Source: Sphagnum compactum (Eukaryota; Bryophyta; Sphagnopsida; Sphagnales). From it: a DNA stretch of 64,000 nucleotides. How positions within the stretch are numbered: the stretch's first letter is position 1; each line of letters starts with the position of its first letter. The DNA lies in assembly GCA_965153455.1 (NCBI GenBank), contig OZ234500.1:8928001-8992000 (forward strand), read 5' to 3'. The notes beneath the pieces are model-generated. The model was not told the origin of the DNA and searched no databases. It worked only from the letters and a program-made list of their open reading frames with translations. The position numbers and the translations under genes were made by a program. This document shows positions 1 to 11,870 of this stretch, piece by piece.

Positions 1-2279
1 CTTCACATTTTCACCTGTTTAGTGTTTTGTATGAATCATGATGTTTGAGTTGTCCTTTCAAGGAATCAATATTGTTGTTGATATCTCGAACAAAGTTGGG
101 AAGGAAGAGTCTGTCGTGGAGGGATACTGGGCAGTCATTTGTTTCAAAGCCTAGCTAGTTACACAAGTTCTACACACCCTTTTTAACATATTTGGCTAAA
201 TTATTTCTGAGGTGGAGCTTGAAATTCAAATTCTCACCTTGAATTTTTAATTTCTAAGTAGTTTGAAATGGATTTGCACCTCAATCCCCGAAAGGGTGCT
301 GCCCATTGCAGCTCAAGCTCTACTTGCACCTAAACCCAATTAGAAAACAAACTCAAAGAATGCACAGAAATATTCATCATGGATACATGCTTGAAGATGC
401 AACACCTTTGTTTCTTGAGAAATTGACTTGTTCTTAGTCCAAATAGTCATGAGCAAAAGACCAACCCATATAGGAGTGGAAACTCATCGATTCCAAACTC
501 TTGGGACCCATAAGTGAAGTAGTTGTAGCTTACCATTGTTGCCAAATTTGCTACAAATTGTGGAACAAAAACCGAACAAAAACCATTAAGGACTATTAAT
601 AGTTACAAGTTCCAATTTACAAGTTCCAACTTTTCAACAAAAAGAAATAAAATTTACATGCATATCAACTTTGAGGAGAAGAAGAATCCCTAACCTCATT
701 TTTTCTCCTATTGCCATTGCCTTACTCCTTTTTCCCTAAAATTCGCCATACCCTAAGTTCCGATTCTTATTCAAAGATTACTAAAGTTCATGCATAATGA
801 ACTTGAATGAACCTACTATCCTTCCTCTACAAAAAAATGACAACAAACATAAATACACATTGAATAAACATACACATACACATTGCACAACATACACAAC
901 AAACAACCACAAAATGAAAAAAATAAAATGTAGAGATGACAAAAAATGTAAATTAGAAGCAACAAAATTCTAATTTTATATCAATAATAGGGACATCAAA
1001 ATTATGGCCTTTAGATCTGATTTGCCATCAAAATTTTATTTTGCAAACCTCCAAGACCATGCATTTTACACCTATGCATGTACACAATCTTGAACCGTTC
1101 CAAGCCACTTGATAATGCCCTATTCATATGAAAAAAATTGCATAGTGAAAAAACGCTAATTGTAAAATCTATTGCACACATCCAAGTGCATGCTAAGCTT
1201 ATCCTATAATCTATTTTCATAAAACTTATGGTGTTAAACATTCGTTCATCCTTAATAAAACCAAAACACCTAAATAGTAATAATCTTGATGAATTCAATG
1301 TATTCCAAAAGCTTATGGCTAAGGATGGTGGATGTAACAATTGTTGAGCAATACCATATTGACACCTATTGCTATTCACACACCACACAAAATAACATTG
1401 GAACACCGTAATTTGTAGATTATACCTAAAATGTGATTGTGGGCTGTGCCATTTTATGTGTGTAGAAGGTTTGACCTTCCCAAGTGTTGTTGGAAGGCAG
1501 AGATGATCAAACATGAAAAAACCACATGTGTAATCATGCATTATTAGTTCCCAATGTGGATGGCCAATTTCACTCATCTTTCACAATGGTTCTTATTGGC
1601 CTATGGTGTATCATGTTGTGTGGGCAATCTTTTGAGGCCAAATTTGTGATCAATGTTCCCAAAGTTGGAAGATGGGATGCTTGACATCACCATTGGGGGA
1701 AATATCAATTGAAAAATGATTTTTCCTTAATGCACCAAATAGACCTAGGTACCTATTTTTATGGTCAAATAGTATGATTATTTAAAGTTTTACCTTCATG
1801 ATGATTCAAATTTGGTTGAAGATTTGGGAGATTATAGTTAAATGATTATTGATGGGGCTCACATTTGCACCCAACTTGTTGGTCTTCCCACTTTAAAACA
1901 AAGTGTCCATTCATGGTGAACTTCACACCAAGAGTTTCCTATGGTGCTATCTAGTTAAAGCACCTTTAAACCACACCCATAGGAGGGAATTACCTTCCCA
2001 TTTGAATCACTTGGCCCTATGCACAACCATGTTCTTTGGGTGTCAATCTAACTAGAACTTAATTTGCCTACAACATGCAAGGATAAGTGCATCCTCATGT
2101 ATGTCCAAGGCACCATCCCTTTTAACTCAATGTCTACATCACAAGAACTTCCATTACCCATGTTAGTCTAAGGTGCATCCTTAAAACATCCCAATAATGT
2201 ATATATGTATGCAAAGGCATGCCAACTTCAAACGACCTCCAAATCCTTGTCACCATGTTAATGAGTTCTAATGGTGTCC
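1..2279. other. AT-rich intergenic debris, no gene recognised
   Basis: No recognisable protein, RNA gene or structured repeat was found. The minus strand has an open frame of 188 codons at 1,011-1,577, but its composition (many Cys, Phe, His, no domain pattern) does not resemble a known family. I treat it as chance or as unrecognisable transposon remnant. The segment borders the gypsy relic that begins near 2,280 and may belong to the same old element. Confidence 0.5.
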
Positions 2280-3260
2280 TCCTGGTTGGAATTTGGGTTC
2301 TTGACTCAATCCATCAGCATTTTGATTAACCATACAAGCCTTATGAACTATAAGGTCATACTTTTGTAAGACAAAGGCCCATTTGCTAACTTTCTTGTGA
2401 GTTGATCTAATTGTATCAAAAATTTCAAAGGTTAATGATCCATGACCAATGTGAATGGGTTACCATAAAAATATTGTGTTGGAATGAAAAAATCATCCCA
2501 ACAATAGCAAGGCACTCCCCTTCATTTGAATTGTATTTGGCTTTCATTTTATTGTTGGACTAACTAACATATGCCACTACAAACTTTCGACCATCATCAT
2601 CGAATAAGGTTCGTGATTGGCTAACATATGTTGAAACCTACATAATGGCCTCAACCTTAAGTTTAACAAGTGTTAATTTTCTCACATTCAAGTGGAATAC
2701 ATAGGTCACATGATTTATTTAAGTGGATTGGGAGGTTCAGAAGGCCAAGCTTTAAATCTTTCAAACGCCTCTTACAAGTCATGCATATGATCCCTTTGAG
2801 TTAGGTTTAAAATGATGATGTCATCAACATAACAATTGGCAACACCCAATCCATGACTTTTTGAAATTCTACAAGGGCATTTTTCAAATCAAATGGCAAG
2901 AATCATCATTGGTATGAATAATGTTTCCCATGAAAATTTATCCTCGAAGAAGTCATCTTGACCTTGTCACCTTCCTCAAGGGTGTTTGATGGTAGCCAAA
3001 CCATAAATCCAAAGTACTAAAAACCTTGGGTTGTCCAAGGGCGTCAAAGACCTTTTCTAGTAGGGCATGACATACTTATCCAAACATGTCCATTTGTTCA
3101 TCAGATGGCAATTCCATATGTTCATGTTTTGGATTTTTTTAAATGGTGAACACATGGATACGGGCATTTTGATGGAGTGGAACATGCATAAGAACTTGCC
3201 ACTACAAAATGATGTCAAACATCCAACTACTAAAAACCACCTTGGGCATACATGGTAAAC
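2280..3260 (-). pseudogene. Ty3/gypsy polymerase relic (reverse transcriptase to RNase H)
   Basis: Read on the minus strand from about 3,100 downward, the conceptual translation runs in pieces through landmarks of a Ty3/gypsy polymerase. These are FSTLDL-like plus GYHQ (near 3,010), LPFDLKNA (near 2,890), the catalytic box YVDDIIIL (near 2,840), then the RNase H start DDDGRKFVVAY (near 2,600) and the RNase H end region HKACMVNQNADGLSQEP (near 2,310). The order RT then RNase H matches the family. The reading frame shifts several times and carries in-frame stops, so no protein can be made. Several stops are single C-to-T changes from Gln or Arg codons (for example HDL-stop-EAF and YVS-stop-SNNK). 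Integrase and LTRs were not found. Confidence 0.8.
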
Positions 3261-6244
3261 ATTAATGCCTTTGTATTTTATTTAGCTCAAGTACATTAAA
3301 AAATCATACATTGTTTTGATTTTTTGTTTTCTTAAGTACCAATGTGAGTATGGACCAAATAACCCCCTCAATGACCCCATCCACATTTGGTCAATAAAAT
3401 GAAGTTGCTTAACCTTGTTTTCAATCAAAAGACTTTACACATGGCTCAATATCATGAAAATAAATTTTGACAATAAGTGTCATACATGAGCAAATGGGTC
3501 ATTTGCACATGGCCAACATGACCCTGAATCTATTGCTCAAGTATGTCTTTTTATGCCTCACAAATGTTACAACCCTTAAAGGATCACATTTGGACTCAAT
3601 TGAATTTAGGATACATAGTTAAATAAATTTATGAGAAACATAAAATGATTTGGTGGCAATGTGTGAATGTCAAAAATGTTATGATTAGAGATGAATTCAT
3701 TAAGCATCATAACGTTACTTATTTGAACCATAAGCATAAGAAATGGAATTGGTCCTTGCACAAGAACTCTATTATTTATGTTCAATCCTAGGTTCTTTAA
3801 CATCTAGAGGATGTTTCTTTTAAGAAGCTCATGAAATCAATGGGATTCAAGTGCCAATTTACAATTGGCATCCAAATGCCAATTCATGTCAATTGATTTA
3901 GGTCACACAATTACAACCCCTTAAAAGTTCCATAGAATTTAGTGAATTTTACACCCTTAACTATGTCTTGAAAAGGTACAAATTCCATAAAGTTTTGTGA
4001 ATTTTACACCCCTAACTATGTGCACCTAGGCCTACTTACTTCCACTTATTTCCTCTTGGGAATTAGTTAGCCCGTAGGGAGCTCAACATGACCATTCTGC
4101 CAAACATAATTGGAATTTGAAAAAACAAAAGGAATCTAAAAATAACACAAAAGGAAAGCTTTCAACAACAAACTCACCCCCCAAAAAAATGAGGACAATA
4201 ACCCCCAAAAAACAAGCTTATTTGCATTTTGTTGGGGAGGCAATGGCATGAAGAGAAGGAGGAAAAGAAAAATAGAAGGAAAAAAAAACCAATAAGAGGA
4301 AGTTGAAGAAGTAGCATAAGGGGGAGGCACCACTAATTTGGTTAGTAGGTAAGTTAGGTTTAATGGGATAATAGCTAGATAGAGTTAATAGTAAGGAGGG
4401 GTCAAAGGTGGGTAGGGTCAATAGATAGGAAGAGGGGAAAAAGAAAGGAAGGAATGTTTTTTTTTTCCCTAAGTCGATTACCTAGAACCCAATGCTTAGT
4501 TGGGTTTCATCCCAATGAAACCCAAAATAATTTTTTCCCAATTGGGGCATTGTTGGGTGTTGGTTCATTTTGGTTGTCATGCAAAGCTTTAGGACAAGAT
4601 ACGCAAGGTGATAAACCAATGTTAAGAACAAAAGATGTAGTCATGTCTTTAAATCCTCAACTATTTTAGGTTGATTTCTTATGTATTACATGGCTGCAAT
4701 TATTTCAATTCCAAAACCTCATTTTAAAAAACCTATCAAAAGAAAATACATGGTGTTTAAGGGTTATCCAAATGAATCCAACCCAACTAACCACTTTTCA
4801 TTTTCTCAAAATTGTCTCATTTGAAATATAAGATGTCCCCATAACAATGGGAAAAAGAAATTTATTTATGCCATTAAGTTCAAAACCTCTTTTCAACCTC
4901 ATCAAACATCTTCACACATTGTAAAGACCCCCCAATGATTTTGATTGTAGGGTGGAAGGTGGAGCAATGCATTCCATAGTTCAAAAGGCATTCTAATAAG
5001 CTAATAGAATGAGTTTGTGAAACATAGTTATTTCTATTTCCCCATTCCTTTTTCTTGTTGTTAAAAACACAAAAGTCAATGTTCTTTTATGTAAAGGAAA
5101 GGTCTATATTTAGACCTTTACACAATTTTCGACAACTTGTATACCACCTGGTAGCCTTATGACATGTGCTTCAAATCCTTGAAGGGTTTAAATATAGTAG
5201 ACCCTTCCCTTATACTTTCACCTTACCCCCCAAAGTTTCATGATTCACAAGTTTTCCAGCAAATCCATAGTGCATAGGATTTAGATTTTGTGTAGGGTAA
5301 CACTTAAGGGTTGGGATGTTCTCAATAACAAGCCCTAAAGGTCAAATGCCAAAGGTTTATTATTGGGCCCTACCCCACAGGGATAGGGACTGTTGCATTG
5401 GATTCAAGTTTTGCAAATTTTACCTTATTAGAACCAATTTCACATTAGGTGAACCATTTTATTTGGTGGAAATGTTTAAATTGTTTAGATTGAAATGGTT
5501 TTTTTTGGTGTTTAGAATGTGGACACAGTAGGTGGATTAAATGGGAAAATTTGGGGTTTATTTTAAAGTGTGAGAGGGTGGTGGTGGCGGTTTTTTGGGT
5601 TTTGAAATTTGTCATTGAAGTATGGGTATGTGTGGTGAACCTGACTAGTTAATATGTGGATTAACTAGTTGTGATTCCTTGGATTTGGGGTGTGGAAATG
5701 GTGGCCGGTGAATGGGGAGATTTACAACCATGAAGTTTTGAAGAAGATGATGCATTAGTTTATATGCTTAGAATCACAACTATTGTTATCCTTCAAATCA
5801 CCTTGATATGGTCTACCATAAATGGCTTACAAGGTGATGTTCACTTCAATTGTGGTGAGGTGAAAGGTTGATATGTTCATTCATGTTGAAAAGGGAATTT
5901 TTTGACATGATGTTCCTCATTAGCAAGAATATTGTCACAACTATGAATATGGATTACAAGTAAGTTGGATTTGAAGACCAAAGCCCTACATGCTAGGAAT
6001 GTGGAATACAATCCCAAGGTATACTTCTTTTTGTGGCCTTGCTTATTGTATTTATTGTTATATTATGTCATGTGATTGATAATGAATCTTTCAATTTTGA
6101 TTTTTCTTTGCACTCATCTTCATAATTTCTAACATCAGCTCCTACCCTTTATTGAAAATTGATGAAATTAGTTGCGATGTTATGTAGATAATCATTATTA
6201 TCAGACATGTTGTTGATGGTCACTCAATATGTGAGAACTTGTTG
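3261..6244. other. Intergenic, small local duplications, no gene
   Basis: No gene is supported. A short tandem duplication is visible at about 3,901-4,025, where the string GTGAATTTTACACCC(T/C)TAACTATG occurs twice about 65 bp apart. The stretch at 4,130-4,460 is purine-rich on the plus strand and produces overlapping spurious minus-strand frames. It ends at the TTA that forms the left target-site duplication of the CACTA element. Confidence 0.5.
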
Positions 6245-6247
6245 TTA
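6245..6247. repeat. TTA target-site duplication, left copy
   Basis: The three bases TTA immediately precede the CACTA terminus and are repeated directly after the right terminus (9,458-9,460). A 3-bp duplication is the known signature of CACTA (En/Spm) insertion. Confidence 0.85.
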
Positions 6248-6994
6248 CACTACTACCAAAGTGGGGTCTAATTTACTAGCTTAAATCACTATGGGACCTT
6301 AAAAGTGAAATAACTTCATTGCATTTTACTGACTTCACCTAGTGAAAGTTATTTCATTATAATATCACTATGTAAACATCATGTTTCAATTTCTAGTTAA
6401 CATAACTCACTATTACAATTTACTATAGCAAATAGGTTTATTTCTATGTTTTTTAAAATATTCTATTTATGTTACTTTATGATATATCGTACATTATTTT
6501 AAGCTACTTTAGTTATTCTAACTTATATTTTATGTTATTATAGGTTATTATAAATTATTGTACCCTAAATTATTATATGTTATTTTACCTTAAAATATTT
6601 TAACTAGTTTATTATAAGCTTTTAAATTATTTAAAATTAAATTATTCAACTAACTTTAGGCTATACCTTAGGTTATTTTATTTTAAATTAATATATGTTA
6701 TTTCAAGTTATAATTTAAATTATTCAAGGTCATTCTACTTAATGTTATTATAAATTATTTTATCCTAAGCATAATAACTTTAAAATAATCTAAAACAAAA
6801 TATAATGAACTAAGGTAAAAATAACTTAGAATAAAAAATAATAACCTATGAAAAAAAAATTTAAATACCCTAAATTATAATAATTACCAATGACCTATGA
6901 TATTATAACATAGAATATCAAAAAATAATTTATAATACAATAATCACCAATAGTTGTAATATAACATATAATAACCAAAAATAATTTATAATAC

Positions 6995-8060
6995 AATAAC
7001 CATTAATAACCATTAATAAAATAGCCATCAATAACCACCAATAAAATAACCACCAATGGCTTACAACGGAATAATCATTAATAGCCATTAATAGAATAAC
7101 CACCAATAGCCATTAATAGAATAGCCACCAAACGCCCCTAATAGAATAACCACCAACAGCCATTAATAAAATAGCCACCAATAGCCATTAATAGAATAAC
7201 CACCAACAGCCATTAATAGAATAACCACCAATAGCCATTAATAGAATAGCCACCAAACGCCCCTAATAGAATAACCACCAACAGCCATTAATAAAATAGC
7301 CACCAATAGCCATTAATAGAATAACCACCAACAGCCATTAATAGAATAACCACCAATAACCATTAATAAAATAGCCACCAATAGCCATTAATAGAATAAC
7401 CACCAACAACCATTAATAGAATAACCACCAATAACCATTAATAAAATAGCCACCAATAGCCATTAATATAATAGCCACCAATAGCCATTAATAGATTAAT
7501 CACGAATAGTTATTAATAAAATAGCCACCAATAGCCATTAATAGATTAATCACGGATAGCCATTAATAGAATAACCATCAATAGCCATTAATACATTAAT
7601 CACGAATAGCCATTAATAAAATAGCCACCAATATCCATTAATAGAATAACCACCAGTAGCCATTAATATAATAATCACCAGTAGCCATTAATATAATAAC
7701 CACCAGTAGCCATTAATATAATAGCCTCTAATAACCATTCATATAATAGCCACCAATATCCATTAATAGAATAACCACCAATATCCATTAATATAATAAC
7801 CACCAATATCCATTAATATAATAACCACCAATAGCCATTAATATAATAACCACCAATAGCCATTAATATAATAACCACCAGTAGCCATTAATATAATAAC
7901 CACCAATAGCCATTAATATAATAACCACCAGTAGCCATTAATATAATAGCCACCAGTAACCATTCATATAGTAGCCACCAATAGCCACCAATAGAATAAC
8001 CACGAATAACCATCAATAGAATAACCACCAATAAGTATTAATAGAATAACCACTAAAAAC
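6995..8060 (+). repeat. 25-bp minisatellite array inside the CACTA element
   Basis: About 42 head-to-tail copies of a 25-bp unit, consensus AATAGCCATTAATAGAATAA followed by CCACC. Variants change a few positions (AACAGCC, AATAACC, AATATCC, and AAACGCCCC in two units). Between about 7,131 and 7,380 a block of five units is itself repeated at an exact 125-bp step. The right half is enriched for CATTAATATAATA variants, so the array has at least two expansion phases. Frames opened through this array are composition artefacts. Confidence 0.92.
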
Positions 8061-8954
8061 ATTAATAGCCACAAATAAAATAGGTACCAATAGCCATTAA
8101 TAACTACCAATAACATTAATAAAAGAACAACCAATAGCCATATATTATAATTGCTTAGGATTGCCAAAAATAATCTAAGGTGAAATAATTTATAATAAAC
8201 GAAAATAACTTAAGGTGAAATAATTTTCAATAACCAAAACTAACTTATAATAGCTACAAGTAGTCTAAATTGAAATAATTTACTATAGCAAAAAAAACAT
8301 AGATTAGACAAAAAAAATTATAATAGCTGAAAATAGCCTAAAGTGAAATAAGTTAAAATAGTCAAAAGTAATTTATAATAACTACAAGTAGTCTAAATTG
8401 AAATAATATACAATAGCCAAAAATAACATAAAATAGCCCAAAAAACTTACAATAGCTGAAAATAGCCTAAGGTGAAATAAATTAAAATAGCCATAAATAT
8501 CTTAAAATAACCAAAAATAGCCTAAGGTGAAATAGCCATAAATAACCAAAAGTAATTGAAAATAGCCATAAATAGCCATAAATAATGTAGGGTGAAATAA
8601 TTTAAATTAATGAAAAATAGTCATATAATAATTGAAAGTAGTTTAACATAGGTATTATTATTATATTAACAAAAACAAATCCATTTACTAAACTTTTTTT
8701 TTCAAAAGAATGGTCATTGAAATGTTATTGAATAATGATATTCAACTTTTTTTTTGTTCAAATGATTTTAAACTTTCAAAAGAAAATCAATGTAATTATG
8801 TACATTATTGAATTAAAAAAAAAAGTAAACTCGAATCATTTCATTTGAACAAAATCTCAATAAGATATGAATTTATTTTTCAAAGTTTATGTTTTTGTAA
8901 TGTTTCAAATGAAGTATTTGATAAATAGAATGTAATGTAACATATTATGACAAC

Positions 8955-9175
8955 AAGTGGGGTGGTTTGATGGTAAAGGTGTTTGCCCCCATTCCAAAGG
9001 TCAAGGGTTCAAACCTCATGGGTGGTGTTGTGTGTGGTCAACAATGGTATGTTGACCAAATATTCTCTTATCGAATTCTTAGGTTAGGTGCCTAGGTTGA
9101 TTACATGGCCTACCTACCTAGGCTAGGTTTTTACCCTAGTGTAGGTAATGACACGTGTCAATAAATAATAGGCTT
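8955..9175 (+). mobile_element. tRNA-derived SINE-like insertion within the CACTA element
   Basis: A tRNA-like head is visible: a box A-like stretch TGGTTTGATGGTAAAGG near 8,963 and a good box B, GGTTCAAACC, at 9,006-9,015. A body of CCTAGG/ACCTAGG-rich sequence follows, then a tail with ACACGTGTCAATAAATAATA. A second, diverged copy of the same arrangement lies on the minus strand at about 47,290-47,576. Not a functional tRNA: it cannot be folded into a full cloverleaf by eye and no anticodon arm is clear. Limits are approximate. Confidence 0.55.
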
Positions 9176-9457
9176 TAAAAATCATGAAATTATCAATAAT
9201 ATTATATATTAAATAATTAAAATTTAATTAATTTCCATACTCGTTAATTAATTAACTAGTAAGTGAATGGTTTGGTAAATTTGTATTTCACTTTAGAGTA
9301 ACATTGTTTCACTAGGTATTAGTGAAACAAGTCATTGTCCGTAGCAACTGGTCCCTGTTCACTAGGGGGTTAAACAATTTCACTCGGTAAAAATATCCAA
9401 ATTCACTCAAAAATCTAGTGAAACCCATAGTGAATTAAGACGCATTTCCTAGTAGTG

Positions 9458-9460
9458 TTA
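9458..9460. repeat. TTA target-site duplication, right copy
   Basis: This is the direct repeat of the TTA at 6,245-6,247, immediately after the terminal GTAGTG of the CACTA element. Confidence 0.85.
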
Positions 9461-10900
9461 CCAATCATGCTGCATTTTAGGTTTTGTTTGATTTTTGGTG
9501 TGGAATTTCCTTTTACTTTTTATGTTTTGTGTTTTAATGTTTGATACGTAGTCTTTCCAAACTTGGCCATAACAAAATAAAATATTGAAAATGATTTCAA
9601 CATGAGTATTGTACAAAAACATACATACCCACGACGATGTTGTTTTGTGGTCAATCTTCCTTTGAGCTCCATATGTGTTAGTGATGGATTTCTAATAATC
9701 AAGTTTTACATCGCTATTGGGTTCTTGTCTACCTTGCTACATGTAGTACCACATACCCAAGTAATTTAGATAGATTACATGAAGCCACATATGTAGACCA
9801 ATTTTACAAGGTGAGAGATTAATCATGCATATCCAACAAAAATAGTAAAAGGTAGTGTGTAACATTCTAATGTAATTGATTACAAAAGAGTGTGCGCCAA
9901 AGAGAGAGATATATATTGTCTCCTACCCTTACATATTATCTCCTCTTCCTACCTCTTCACTTTTTTAGACAATTAAAACCTTACAATATCTCGACAATCC
10001 TAGCCACTTTGTTAGGCGCTAAATGGTTATACAAAGTTCGGTAGGCTTTTATGAACACCTCCTACCAAGATTTAGTAAGGTGATTCCCTAGATACGATTA
10101 GAGTATTAACAAAGTTTAATAGACAATCTTATTATGTTTGGTAGGGTCACAACCATACTTTGGTAAACTATCTTCTAAAAAATGCTACAAGACTTCAATA
10201 AGCTATATTTTAATAAGTTGCAAGCCTTTATACATTCTCTACATTTTTTTGCAAGCTGCAAAGTTCTTCTTAACAATATGCATAGTTTTTGTTTGTTATT
10301 TTGATGGTGTCATGTCTAATATCCAATTTTCCATTCAAGTTCAAGCTTTTTGGGCAAATTGTTTTCGGGTTGCAATTGACATGAACTTTTGTGATGGACA
10401 TGGTATTGCAGATGTGATCATGAGGATAAAGGAACTGAAGATAATTGCCATTGTTTTTGCATCTAGCAAAATGGTAGGGCAACCATTGTAACAATGATAA
10501 ATATAATTTTAAAGTGTTTGAGTGCTACTAATACCCATAATGCAGTTTTGCTTATAGTTTTAGCACAAATGTAGGTGTTGGTGGGTCCATTGTTGTCCTC
10601 ACATGATGAATACGTGATTTCAAACTATTCAATCAAATATTTAGAATTAGTTATGTATCATGATCTTATAACATGATGTGCAATTTGAGGGATTAGTAGA
10701 ACTAAGATCCTGCAAATCTATGATGTTTGAAAGTTGGATTTTTAATGTTTTCTTCTCTTGTGGTAGTGTGAACATGAATATCACATTGGTTATTTGAAGG
10801 AACATGGATTGGAGGATTTGAAAGTGAGTTATTCTCTTCTATTTTTTTGGTATTCCATGTCATGTCAAAGCAAAGGTATATTACTACATTTGAAGCATGA
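9461..10900 (+). other. Probable transposon debris with two unassigned open frames
   Basis: The plus strand has an open frame of 117 codons at 10,138-10,491 that ends SSKMVGQPL. A second frame at 10,794-11,003 ends with a near copy of that phrase (ASKMVGQSTTY). The shared DNA motif AAGATGGTAGGGCAA-like at about 10,470 and 10,976 suggests repeated pieces of one element. I do not recognise the protein. Because a gypsy protease relic follows on the same strand, these may be its gag side, but that is inference. Confidence 0.35.
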
Positions 10901-11870
10901 AATGGTGTCGGTGGTGGCTAAACATTTCCATCAATCTAGCATGAACTCCCACATGGAGTTTGGTTATGCAAGTAAGATGGTAGGGCAATCAACAACATAC
11001 TAGCATTGCTAGTAGCAAATGGGCCAAAATTGTTGTTTGATAATGTCATGAGCAAGTTTTTGGATAATAGGTAGTGAAAAGGGAATGTGGATGAATAGGT
11101 TAAACCCAATAACCCAAGCTTTGATGGCAAATTTTCCATGGCAGCTTCTGACCTTAGTTGGTAGCAAACGTTGTAACAACATTAAGAGTCATTGCTTAAA
11201 GGCAAGCTCTCATGTATGATGTATTTCAGATGTGCCTTTTGTATGTTATTATGTTCAAATTGTGCAAGTTCTTGAGAAGGTGCTAGTGCAGAATGAGGAG
11301 ATGACTAAACCAAAAAATCAACCTACAAATTTCAATACTAATTGGCCTAGATTACCTACTACAACCTCAGTTCCATCATTGGTACCATTGTCTTTGCCTA
11401 TGTCAATGGAGCCCTCAATACCTATCCCATCCATTATCCAATCCATAAAATAGATTTTATAGGATATTAGTCAACAAGTTCTTGATACAAACTATACCTT
11501 GAACATAGGTCAACTCATTAGGATAACTCCAAAGCTGAGATGATAATTGATTAAGAAGTTCCAATCCATGAAAACATTAGTTTCAAAATTAGTACATGTC
11601 CTTGTAATAACATCTATAGTTATAAAATCATCATATGGCCATAATACATATACATATTGGGAAACACCTTATTGATGATGTGTTATTAGATGGTGGGTTT
11701 GGAGTTAATATAATCACATAAAAGTTGAAGGCCATTTTAGGACTACCTAAACCTCGACCAACCCCCTATAATCTACGAATGGTAGATCAAAATTTGCGAA
11801 ACCTCTTAACTAATTCTTCTTTGTATTTAGATGCGATACATAGTGATAAAAACTTTACGTAATGATAAAA
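10900..11870 (+). pseudogene. Ty3/gypsy gag-protease relic
   Basis: A Pro/Ser-rich stretch (near 11,330-11,450) is followed by NYTLNIGQL (11,490) and then by protease-region landmarks: DDVLLDGGFGVNII (about 11,672-11,718), ILGLPKPRPTPYNLRMVDQN (about 11,733-11,795) and NSSLYLDAIHS. The protease active site of retroelements is normally D-(S/T)-G, and here it reads DGG. Several in-frame stops and frame changes separate the pieces. The family appears the same as, or close to, the minus-strand element at 32.8-36.4 kb, whose gag-pro region has the matching GQLLKIVPN segment. RT is not found downstream. Confidence 0.7.

Larger units (their letters stand above)
6248..9457 (+). mobile_element. Non-autonomous CACTA (En/Spm) DNA transposon with minisatellite interior
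   Basis: The element begins CACTACTACCAAA and ends with the inverted counterpart TTTCCTAGTAGTG. It is flanked on both sides by TTA, which gives 3,210 bp with intact ends. Inside the termini both subterminal zones carry many copies of a short TTTCACTAG/CTAGTGAAA-type motif in both orientations (about 6,280-6,370 and 9,290-9,440). Family knowledge: CACTA transposases bind such subterminal repeats. No transposase frame is present. The interior is a T-rich arm (about 6,400-6,780), a 25-bp tandem array (about 6,995-8,060), an A-rich arm (about 8,150-8,660) and a SINE-like insertion. It must have been mobilised in trans. Its direction is arbitrary. Clear ends and an exact TSD suggest it is younger than the surrounding gypsy debris. 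Confidence 0.9.

Noticed and set aside
1011-1577. 188-codon open frame on the minus strand, the longest uninterrupted frame in the window
   Set aside because: Composition is dominated by Cys, Phe, His and Asn, with no domain, splice context or CpG enrichment. It is consistent with chance in AT-rich DNA.
7964-8167. Minus-strand frame rich in Leu, Val, Tyr and Trp that looks like a membrane peptide
   Set aside because: It is the translation of the 25-bp minisatellite and its edge, repeating with the array. It is a composition artefact.
8955-9030. Functional tRNA gene at the SINE head
   Set aside because: Box B is good, but no full acceptor or anticodon stem can be paired and the sequence continues into a CCTAGG-rich body, as in a SINE.
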